Origin: DATAJX01 sp964601735
GTDB taxonomy: Bacteria > Pseudomonadota > Alphaproteobacteria > UBA2136 > UBA6156
Assembly: GCA_964601735.1 (NCBI GenBank)
Contig: CAZROO010000021.1
Span: 1-18,920, forward strand
Length of the DNA stretch: 18,920 nucleotides
Direction: 5' to 3'
Below, piece after piece: positions 6,883-12,294 of this stretch (position 1 is the stretch's first letter; each line of letters opens with the position of its first letter). Position numbers and translations under genes: made by a program. The notes below the pieces were generated by a model. The model did no database searches and was not told the DNA's origin. It saw nothing but the letters and a program-made list of their open reading frames with translations.

Positions 6883-7062
6883 ATGGACGCCAAGATTCAC
6901 GTTCGAGATATCATGCGGCTGCTTGGCCGGGACTGGCCGATTGGCTTTCATGATAAATTCTACATGACGCGGTCAGGATACTACACGCCGACACCGGAGC
7001 AGCCTGATTCGTGGACATCGAATTTACAGGTGGTTGCGGCTGAAGAACGGAAGCGCGCCTGA
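6883..7062 (+). CDS. Small protein of unknown function, 59 aa
   Basis: I do not recognise this protein. It reads from an ATG at 6883 to a TGA at 7060-7062. It begins MDAKIHVRDIMRLLGRDWPI, has an aromatic middle (FHDKFYMTRSGYYTP) and ends in a charged AAEERKRA. There is no signal peptide or membrane segment. An in-frame TAA at 6874 excludes a longer start. Support comes from context: a candidate promoter lies just upstream (6816-6844) and a strong intrinsic terminator begins 14 bases after the stop. The frame also fills a gap between two minus-strand genes that are usually adjacent. No Shine-Dalgarno lies close to the ATG; AAGGAAGG at 6842-6850 is about 33 bases away. A chance ORF of this length is possible, so confidence is moderate. 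Confidence 0.55.
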   Translation: MDAKIHVRDIMRLLGRDWPIGFHDKFYMTRSGYYTPTPEQPDSWTSNLQVVAAEERKRA

Positions 7063-7071
7063 ACCGAAAAG

Positions 7072-7106
7072 AAAAGCCCGGCCCTTTAAGGGGGCCGGGT
7101 TTTTTT
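7072..7106. terminator. Bidirectional intrinsic terminator between the 59-aa ORF and envC
   Basis: The stem CCCGGCCC (7077-7084) pairs with GGGCCGGG (7092-7099), followed by seven T (7100-7106) on the plus strand. On the minus strand the stem is followed by TTTTC TTTTC, so it can also end envC transcription. It lies nine bases past the envC stop and 14 past the small ORF stop. Confidence 0.9.
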
Positions 7107-7115
7107 AACGCCGTG

Positions 7116-8099
7116 TCAGCGCTGGGCGAGAATGCGGCTGGCGGGGAGCGGCTGGCCGTTCTTGCGGACTTCCCAATACAGATGCACCGGGGCCTTGCCG
7201 GGCAGGACACCGATTTGCTGGCCGCCCTGCACGGTTTGCCCGGCCTTGACATTGAGCACGCCGAGCCCGGCGAAGATATGCTGCACGTGGGGTGCGGTTT
7301 CGATGATGATGAGGCCGCCGAACTGGCGGAACGGTCCGGCGTAGAGCACCTTGCCGGGTAGCGCGGCGCTGACCGTGGCGCCCGCCGCCGGGGTAAACAG
7401 CAGGCCGGTGGTAGTGGCGCGAGGTTTGGCCGCGACCGGCATATGCAACCCAGGTTTGAGGTTTGCGGTGCGAGGTGTGAGGGTTGGTGTTTTGGCGGAT
7501 TTTGGCGGGGTGAGGTCTTCGGCCACCGTTTGCGGGCCGGCGACCTGGCTGAGTGCCGGGGTGAGGGCGTTTTGGATGCCGACGGCGAGTTGGTCGGCAG
7601 ACGCGGCGGCGGCGTAGAGTGCGGCCTGTTCGTCTGTCGACAGATGCTTGCCGCCGTCTTCGGCCTGCTGCCTGAGCGCGTCGATGCTGGCGGTTTTGGC
7701 CTGGGCCTGCTCGCGCAAAGTGGCCAGGGTTTGTAACTGCTGCTGGCGCTGGGCGAGGTTCCGTGCGGTTTGGCTGCGCAGGTGGGCCAGCAATTGCGGC
7801 GTGTTGACGTGGCCTTCGCCCACCGCGGTGAGGGTGAGCAACGGCATTGGCCAGCGCGACAGGCTGAGCATGCCGATGTTGAGCTTTTGGCTTTGCGCCA
7901 GGGCGGAGGCCTGCTTTTGCTGCTCGGCGGCGATATGCTGGTTGAGCGCGTTAAGCTGGAGCTGGAGGTTTTGCAGGCGGTTGTGGAGGTAGGGGAGGAG
8001 CGGCGGGCCGGCGGCAAGCGAGGCGAGAGGCAAGAGGCAAGCTGCCAGCAACAGGTGATAGGTTTTAGGTTTTAGGTGATAGAAAGAAAGAGTGGCCAT
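7116..8099 (-). CDS. envC: EnvC-like murein hydrolase activator, degenerate LytM domain
   Basis: A periplasmic protein of 327 residues. A signal peptide is followed by a Gln/Leu-rich coiled-coil region (about 35-175), a low-complexity Thr/Pro linker (about 195-225) and a C-terminal M23/LytM domain. The LytM domain is degenerate: the HLHFE zinc motif reads HLYWEVRKNG, and the upstream His/Asp ligand positions are not evident. EnvC-type proteins lack the ligands and activate amidases at the septum under FtsEX control, so this fits an activator rather than an enzyme; ftsEX lies 2 kb away. The ATG at 8099 has AGGA six bases upstream and is chosen over a GTG at 8114. Residues 6-16 of the signal peptide are encoded by a repeat (8053-8082). 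LAAC at 18-21 resembles a lipobox, but its hydrophobic stretch is too short. Confidence 0.88.
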   Translation of the reverse strand: MATLSFYHLKPKTYHLLLAACLLPLASLAAGPPLLPYLHNRLQNLQLQLNALNQHIAAEQQKQASALAQSQKLNIGMLSLSRWPMPLLTLTAVGEGHVNTPQLLAHLRSQTARNLAQRQQQLQTLATLREQAQAKTASIDALRQQAEDGGKHLSTDEQAALYAAAASADQLAVGIQNALTPALSQVAGPQTVAEDLTPPKSAKTPTLTPRTANLKPGLHMPVAAKPRATTTGLLFTPAAGATVSAALPGKVLYAGPFRQFGGLIIIETAPHVQHIFAGLGVLNVKAGQTVQGGQQIGVLPGKAPVHLYWEVRKNGQPLPASRILAQR

Positions 8100-8130
8100 G
8101 ATTTTTCCTGACACCTAGAACCTATCACCT
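8053..8130. repeat. Inverted pair of AGGTGATAGGTTTTAGG-type repeats around the envC start
   Basis: AGGTGATAGGTTTTAGGT (8053-8070) is the reverse complement of ACCTAGAACCTATCACCT (8113-8130) at 17 of 18 positions. A further partial copy TTTAGGTGATAG follows at 8071-8082. The right copy contains two bases of the rlmH stop codon; the left copies lie inside envC and encode FYHLKPKTYHL. A related copy is at 10101-10118. Confidence 0.8.
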
Positions 8131-8584
8131 AACCCCTGTGGTAGGGGTGGCCGGACATTAAGGTGCCTGCGCGGTAGAGTTGCTCGGCGAGGAAAACGCG
8201 CACCAGCTGGTGCGGCAGCGTGAGCGCGGAGAGCGATAGCACCATGTCGGCTTGCTGCCGCACGCGGCTGGTGAGGCCGTCGGCACCGCCGATGAGGAAG
8301 GCGATGCTGCGGGTGCCGCGGTTGGCGAATTCCTGCAATTGCGTGGCGAATTTTTCTGAGCTCAGCGATTTGCCGGTTTCGTCGAGGGCGATGAGGATGC
8401 GCGGCTCGGGCAACGCGTTAATGGCGGTGAGCTGGGTGGTGGCTTCGGTTTCGGGATTGGGATTATCCTTGATTTCGCGTACGCTTACCGGCCAGCCTGC
8501 GAGCATGCGCTGGTGATAGGTGCTTTCCAGCGCGAGGATGTTTTTATCGCGGGAGGTGCCGGTGGCGATGATTGTGATTTGCAT
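8129..8584 (-). CDS. rlmH: 23S rRNA pseudouridine-1915 N3-methyltransferase
   Basis: A SPOUT-class methyltransferase of 151 residues, close to the family's usual 155, that methylates N3 of pseudouridine 1915 in helix 69 of 23S rRNA using SAM. The knot region is intact: IAFLIGGADGL at about 94-104, then SLSALTLPHQLVRVFLAEQLYRA and the C-terminal GHPYHRG, which contains the conserved GHPYH. ILIALDETGKSLSSEKFA is the other recognisable family segment. It follows rsfS with an 18-base gap and precedes envC by 29 bases, the usual order in alphaproteobacteria. Its stop codon lies at the edge of a repeat (8113-8130). Confidence 0.97.
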   Translation of the reverse strand: MQITIIATGTSRDKNILALESTYHQRMLAGWPVSVREIKDNPNPETEATTQLTAINALPEPRILIALDETGKSLSSEKFATQLQEFANRGTRSIAFLIGGADGLTSRVRQQADMVLSLSALTLPHQLVRVFLAEQLYRAGTLMSGHPYHRG

Positions 8585-8602
8585 CGCTGCTTTTATAGCG
8601 GG

Positions 8603-8989
8603 TTAGGCGAGTGTGGGGAAGGACCAGAGTTTTTCGAGCCGGTAGTGCTCGCGCGCCAGCGGCGTGAAAAGGTGGATGACCAAGGCGCCGGCGTCGACAC
8701 AGACCCAGTCGGTGCCGGATTTGCCTTCGACCCCTTGCGGGCGTTGGCCGTTTTTTGCCAGCGCGGTAGTGACGGCGTTTGCCAGCGCGGTGAGGTGGCG
8801 GCTGCTGGTGCCGCTGGCGATAATCATGAAGTCGGCAAAACTGGCTTTTTGGGTGAGGTCGAGGCAGACGAGATCGAGGGCTTTTAAATCGTCGAGCGCG
8901 GCGATGACGGCTTCGCGCAGCTCAAGGTCATGCGCGGCGAGAGGGGTTGCGAAAATTCTGGAGGACTGACGTGCTTTGACGCTCGGCAT
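8603..8989 (-). CDS. rsfS: Ribosomal silencing factor RsfS
   Basis: RsfS (Iojap/YbeB family) binds ribosomal protein L14 on the large subunit and blocks joining with the small subunit when nutrients are limiting. The 128-residue frame has the family core LDLTQKASFADFMIIASGTSSRHLTALA, then GKSGTDWVCVDAGALVIHLFTPLAREHYRLEKLW. A basic, Ser-rich N-terminal tail of about 22 residues precedes the core and is a variable part of the family. The ATG at 8989 lacks a clear Shine-Dalgarno. A perfect ten-base palindrome, TACATATGTA, lies at 8991-9000, one base before the start codon. Confidence 0.95.
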   Translation of the reverse strand: MPSVKARQSSRIFATPLAAHDLELREAVIAALDDLKALDLVCLDLTQKASFADFMIIASGTSSRHLTALANAVTTALAKNGQRPQGVEGKSGTDWVCVDAGALVIHLFTPLAREHYRLEKLWSFPTLA

Positions 8990-8990
8990 C

Positions 8991-9000
8991 TACATATGTA
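8991..9000. promoter_or_regulatory. Ten-base perfect palindrome before rsfS
   Basis: TACATATGTA is self-complementary and sits directly upstream of the rsfS start codon, in the 77-base gap after the 83-aa gene. It could be an operator or part of a -10 region. A ten-base palindrome alone can also arise by chance. Confidence 0.3.
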
Positions 9001-9066
9001 TGGCACGCTGCCCAAATAAGATGCAAGTTGAATCTGACAGGAAGGCGGAAGGTATGTTGCGTTGCG

Positions 9067-9318
9067 TCAACGAATGACGACCTCGCGGTAGCCCAGGCTA
9101 AGCTGCTTGGCGGCTTCGCCTTCGAGAAAGCTCATGTTTTCGGCTACGATTCGCAGCTTTTTGGCGGGGGTCAGCTCGGCGCCGATGGTGTTGGCGAAGT
9201 CTTCGAAAAAGCTTTTTTCGATGATGCCGGTGATGCGGCCATTGTCGGTGAGCAGCGAGCAGGTGACCTTGCCTCCGTCGGCCTGGCGCAGTGTGTCCTG
9301 AAGAATTTTTGGCAACAT
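9067..9318 (-). CDS. Conserved-looking small protein of unknown function, 83 aa
   Basis: I do not recognise the family. The protein starts MLPKILQDTLRQADGGKVTC, continues with two beta-like segments (SLLTDNGRITGIIEKSFFEDF), then an amphipathic helix-rich half (ELTPAKKLRIVAENMSFLEG) and ends LSLGYREVVIR. It has a balanced globular composition and no signal peptide or membrane helix. The ATG at 9318 has a plausible Shine-Dalgarno, GGGTAGG, about seven bases upstream. It lies 26 bases after the zinc-ribbon gene and 77 bases before rsfS, on the same strand. The frame is most likely a true cytoplasmic gene because its codon usage resembles the neighbours and no overlapping frame is better. Confidence 0.75.
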   Translation of the reverse strand: MLPKILQDTLRQADGGKVTCSLLTDNGRITGIIEKSFFEDFANTIGAELTPAKKLRIVAENMSFLEGEAAKQLSLGYREVVIR

Positions 9319-9344
9319 GTTTTTACCTACCCCGTGATTTTAGT

Positions 9345-10094
9345 TCACTCCTGCGCGGGCGTCCTGTCAAGAGGAGAGGTGGCCGAGATGCCGGTTGCTC
9401 CGCTACCCGAGAAAAAGGCGCGGTAGGCTGCCACGCGGTTAAGCGGTGGGTTGACGAAAGTGACCTGCCAACTGGTGCTTTGTTGCGGCGCCAGCGTGTT
9501 GCTGGTGTAGCTGACCGGCCAGTAATCGATTTCGATGCCGTCGCGGTCGAGCAGTTGGACGCGCAGGTCGGGCAGCGTGGCGGCGGTGGAGGTGCTGTTG
9601 GTGAGCATACCGTGGATGATCAGCATGATGTTGTTGTCGCGCTTGGCGATTTCGCGCGTCAGGTGCGAGAGGACCAGCCCCGTGGGTTGGGGCCCGGGCT
9701 GGTGGGTATAGCCTGCCACCTGTGTGGCGACGGACAGGCCGTCGGCCGGTTGGTAGCGCAGCAGCCAGTTGAAGCCCGCCACCGCCAGCGCCATGACGCC
9801 GAGGCCTGCAAGGGTGAGGGTGATTTCGGGCCCCCAGCCGACCCGCACCTTGCGCCACCAGCTGGAGCCTGCACCGATGCCGGCCATTTCGTCGAGGCTG
9901 GCGAGAAAATCAGTTGAGTTGGCAGCCGGGCTGGGAGGCAGGGGCGGCAGGGTGTCGGCGGCAGCCGTGGCGGCAGGTGGCGCCACAAACCATTTATGCT
10001 TGCACTTGGCGCATTGCAGCGTGCGCCCGGCCGGGCCTATCTGTTTGGCCGTGAGATTGTACTGGGTACCACAATGGGGGCAGCTGACCTGCAT
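9345..10094 (-). CDS. MJ0042-type zinc-ribbon membrane protein (DUF3426)
   Basis: A 249-residue protein with an N-terminal MJ0042-family zinc ribbon: CPHCGTQYNL then LQCAKCKHKW, with ligands Cys5, Cys8, Cys28 and Cys31. A Pro/Ala-rich linker follows. One membrane segment spans about 89-111 (EITLTLAGLGVMALAVAGFNWLL). The rest is a C-terminal domain of the DUF3426 type (IHGMLTNSTSTAATLPDLRVQLLDRDG). The ribbon would be cytoplasmic and the C-terminal domain periplasmic. Its biochemical role is unknown. In alphaproteobacteria such genes commonly lie divergent from ftsE, as here. The ATG at 10094 is seven bases from a copy of the AGGTTATAGGTTTTAGG repeat, and no Shine-Dalgarno is visible. Confidence 0.9.
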   Translation of the reverse strand: MQVSCPHCGTQYNLTAKQIGPAGRTLQCAKCKHKWFVAPPAATAAADTLPPLPPSPAANSTDFLASLDEMAGIGAGSSWWRKVRVGWGPEITLTLAGLGVMALAVAGFNWLLRYQPADGLSVATQVAGYTHQPGPQPTGLVLSHLTREIAKRDNNIMLIIHGMLTNSTSTAATLPDLRVQLLDRDGIEIDYWPVSYTSNTLAPQQSTSWQVTFVNPPLNRVAAYRAFFSGSGATGISATSPLDRTPAQE

Positions 10095-10100
10095 ATGGGG

Positions 10101-10133
10101 AGGTTATAGGTTTTAGGTTGCAGGGTCTAGGTA
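10101..10133. repeat. Third copy of the AGGTGATAGGTTTTAGG-type repeat
   Basis: AGGTTATAGGTTTTAGGT (10101-10118) matches the envC-start copy (8053-8070) at 17 of 18 positions and is followed by the related GGGTCTAGGTAAG. It fills much of the 98-base gap between the divergent zinc-ribbon gene and ftsE. Confidence 0.7.
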
Positions 10134-10157
10134 AGTGCCTGCAGTTTGATGCATCTG

Positions 10158-10186
10158 TTGGCGCTTTTGGCGCACCCTGCTATGGT
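10158..10186 (+). promoter_or_regulatory. Leaderless-type promoter of ftsE
   Basis: TTGGCG (10158-10163), a 17-base spacer and TATGGT (10181-10186). Six bases separate the -10 box from the ATG at 10193, so transcription should start at or next to the start codon. No Shine-Dalgarno is present. Confidence 0.6.
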
Positions 10187-10192
10187 ACCGCC

Positions 10193-10867
10193 ATGATTCG
10201 CTTGGATGGCGTGAGTTACACCTACCTGCCGGGGCAGCCGCCCGCGGTGCGGCAGGTGAGTGCCGATCTGGCCGCCGGGAGTTTCCATTTTTTAACCGGG
10301 CCCAGCGGTGCGGGCAAAACCACGCTGGTGCGGTTGCTTCAGGCCGACCTGCTGCCGACCGAGGGTCACCTGACGTTGCTCGACCAGCCGGTAACGCGGC
10401 TGAACCGCGATGGGCTGGCGTTGCTGCGGCGGCGGATTGGCGTGGTGTTCCAGGACTTCAGATTGCTTGACCGTTTGACCGTGCGCGAGAACGTGGAGCT
10501 GCCGCTGTGGGCCATCAACCCCAAGGGCGGTGCCCCCACCAAGGCGCAGCAGCAGGCGGTGGACGACATGCTGGGCTGGGTGGGGCTGGGTAATAAAAAG
10601 GATACGCTGGCGGCGCGGCTCTCCGGCGGCGAAAAGCAGCGTGTGGCGCTGGCACGCGCGGTGGTACACCGTCCACAGTTGTTGATTGCCGACGAACCCA
10701 CCGGCAACGTTGACCCGGCGATGGGCACGCGGATTATGCGCCTGTTGGTGGAACTGAACAAACACGGCACTACGGTGGTGGTGGCCACGCACGACAGCGA
10801 GTTGCTGCATAACTATAAATATCCGGTTCTCCGCATGGAGGATGGAAAGTTGGCGAGCCATGATTAA
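10193..10867 (+). CDS. ftsE: Cell division ATP-binding protein FtsE
   Basis: This is the ABC ATPase that, with FtsX, couples ATP hydrolysis at the divisome to activation of periplasmic cell-wall hydrolases through EnvC-like partners. It is 224 aa, the usual length. Walker A GPSGAGKT is at 36-43, the Q-loop VFQDFRLL at about 85-92, the ABC signature LSGGEKQR at 143-150 and Walker B LLIADEPTGN at 163-172; the H-loop is in VVVATHD. The VFQDFRLL and DEPTGNVDP sequences are typical of FtsE rather than other small ABC ATPases. The ATG at 10193 gives the standard start (MIRLDGVSY); an upstream in-frame extension is not supported. The end overlaps ftsX. Confidence 0.97.
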   Translation: MIRLDGVSYTYLPGQPPAVRQVSADLAAGSFHFLTGPSGAGKTTLVRLLQADLLPTEGHLTLLDQPVTRLNRDGLALLRRRIGVVFQDFRLLDRLTVRENVELPLWAINPKGGAPTKAQQQAVDDMLGWVGLGNKKDTLAARLSGGEKQRVALARAVVHRPQLLIADEPTGNVDPAMGTRIMRLLVELNKHGTTVVVATHDSELLHNYKYPVLRMEDGKLASHD

Positions 10868-11705
10868 AGTGGGTAACCCGGTACGCGCCGCGCTGGATTT
10901 GCGCGCCGACGGGATTTTCAATTTATTGGTGGTGTTGACCGCGCTGTTGGGGGCGGTGCTGGCGCTTTCCGCCGGTGGCGGCGTGCTGTTGCAGCGGATT
11001 TACGGCAACTGGCAGCTTGACCGCCAGCAGACCGTGGCGGTGTACCTGCCCGCCGAGGCCGGCGGCGACGCGGTGGAAAAACTGATGGGCGAGCTGAAAA
11101 CCCAGGCCGGGGTGGAGGCTGTGAGCCGTGTGCCGGACGCCGAGCTGCGCACCATGCTACACCCCTATGGTGATGTGAGCGCCGGGTTGCCGCTGCCGGT
11201 GGTGCTGGATGTGAAGCTGGCACCGGACGCCAACCGCGACGCGATGGAGAGCATGGTGAAAGCGGTTTTTTCCAGCGCCGAGCTGGATGACGCGCGGCTG
11301 CTGCTGGGCACTGTGGCGCAGGGCGTACGCTGGGTTCAGGCGGTGGTGCTGGGCACCGGCATTGTGATGCTGGTGCTGATGGCGATGTTGATTGTGCTGA
11401 CGGTGCGCACGGGGCTCCAGGCCCGGAAAGACACGCTGGCGTTGCTGCGCCAGATGGGAGCCACCGACGGCTGGCTGGCCCGCGCCGTGGTGGCGCAGGT
11501 GGCCAGCCGCTGCGCCCTGGGCTGGGCACTGGCCAGCGCCGTGGCCGTGGGTTTGCTTTTGGCTGTGGCCTTAAGCTGGCCGGTGGTGGGCGGTTATTTG
11601 GGCTGGATGGTGTGGGCCGGGCTGGCGGTGGCGCCTGCCTCGCTGACGCTGGTGGCGACGCTGGCAGCTTATCTTACTTCTCTGCAAGTTGTGCGGCGGC
11701 AATGA
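10860..11705 (+). CDS. ftsX: Cell division protein FtsX
   Basis: The permease-like partner of FtsE, about 281 aa. Four membrane segments are seen: one near residues 19-43, then a periplasmic domain of about 110 residues (TVAVYLPAEAGG...), then three near the C-terminus (VLGTGIVMLVLMAMLIVLTV; LGWALASAVAVGLLLAVAL; AGLAVAPASLTLVATLAAYL). The segment LLRQMGATDGWLAR is the conserved FtsX loop (normally LxxxGAxxxFIxR). The periplasmic domain is where EnvC-type activators bind. The ATG at 10860 sits in an eight-base overlap with the ftsE stop and is preferred. An ATG at 10842, directly abutting GGAGG, would add six residues and cannot be excluded. ydcF follows with an ATGA overlap. Confidence 0.94.
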   Translation: MIKVGNPVRAALDLRADGIFNLLVVLTALLGAVLALSAGGGVLLQRIYGNWQLDRQQTVAVYLPAEAGGDAVEKLMGELKTQAGVEAVSRVPDAELRTMLHPYGDVSAGLPLPVVLDVKLAPDANRDAMESMVKAVFSSAELDDARLLLGTVAQGVRWVQAVVLGTGIVMLVLMAMLIVLTVRTGLQARKDTLALLRQMGATDGWLARAVVAQVASRCALGWALASAVAVGLLLAVALSWPVVGGYLGWMVWAGLAVAPASLTLVATLAAYLTSLQVVRRQ

Positions 11706-12229
11706 AAACGCTGCTGCGCCTGCTGCTGGCCCTGGCCGGCGTTTATATTCTCGGTTTCGCATTGTTTCTGGCGGCAATGCCCAACCCGGCGGTGGGCGTG
11801 CCTGCGGTGGCGGGGCTGGCGGTGTTTACCGGCGGCAGCAACCGCGTGGGGTTGGCGGTGGATGCATTGAGCCAGGGCTACAGCGGGCCGGTGCTGATTA
11901 GTGGCGTTGACCCCAAGGTGAAGTTGCGCCAACTGGCACCCGACCTGGCTTACGACGTGGCCCAACAGATTGAACTGGACACCGCCGCACTGACCACCGT
12001 CCAAAATGTGGATAACACCGCCGCGTGGGCGGCCCGGCACAACATTCATAACGTGGGCATCATCACCAGCACTTACCATGCGGCGCGGGTGCGGCTGCTG
12101 TTCTGGCGGCGGGCGCCGCAACTGCGCATCAGCATTGTGGCGGTGCAGCCCAACCAGGCCGGGTTGCTGGCCATGCTGCATGAATATAACAAGCTGCTGG
12201 CGGCGCCGGTGATTGCCCAAGCTGACTAA
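11702..12229 (+). CDS. YdcF-like DUF218 membrane-anchored protein
   Basis: A 175-residue protein of the YdcF/ElyC/SanA (DUF218) family. A membrane segment lies at about residues 4-25. Next come LAVFTGGSNRVGLAVDAL (39-56), VLISGVDPK, the Asn-containing VQNVDNTAAWA, and IITSTYHAARVRLLF, all family landmarks. E. coli ElyC is linked to envelope integrity and peptidoglycan precursor metabolism, and YdcF binds SAM; the function here is not known. The ATG at 11702 overlaps the ftsX stop (ATGA). In many alphaproteobacteria ftsEX is followed by this gene and then plsC; here no plsC follows. Confidence 0.88.
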   Translation: MKTLLRLLLALAGVYILGFALFLAAMPNPAVGVPAVAGLAVFTGGSNRVGLAVDALSQGYSGPVLISGVDPKVKLRQLAPDLAYDVAQQIELDTAALTTVQNVDNTAAWAARHNIHNVGIITSTYHAARVRLLFWRRAPQLRISIVAVQPNQAGLLAMLHEYNKLLAAPVIAQAD

Positions 12230-12259
12230 TCTGGCCGATTAAAGAGCGCTGAAAGAGTC

Positions 12260-12288
12260 TTGGTTTTAATTGACCGCACTGATATGGT
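12260..12288 (+). promoter_or_regulatory. Leaderless-type promoter of the TPR lipoprotein gene
   Basis: TTGGTT (12260-12265), a 17-base spacer and TATGGT (12283-12288), then six bases to the GTG at 12295. The layout is identical to that before ftsE, including the following CCGC. There is no Shine-Dalgarno, which supports the GTG as start. Confidence 0.6.
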
Positions 12289-12294
12289 GCCGCG

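Noticed and set aside
6911..8017. Minus-strand frame of 368 codons overlapping envC, longer than envC itself
   Set aside because: It is rich in Ser, Pro and Arg without any motif, crosses the terminator at 7072-7106, and overlaps a frame with a signal peptide, coiled coil and LytM domain.
7116..8099. EnvC as a lipoprotein through LAAC at residues 18-21
   Set aside because: Only about six hydrophobic residues precede the cysteine and the hydrophobic stretch continues past it, which fits a type I signal peptide better.
9337..9370. Promoter for the 83-aa gene: TTGACA and TAAAAT on the minus strand
   Set aside because: The perfect -35 match is 22 bases from the -10-like box, too far for a normal promoter; the gene may be co-transcribed with the zinc-ribbon gene.
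12225..12260. Terminator after ydcF
   Set aside because: Only a four-base stem (AATC/GATT) is present and no T-run follows.
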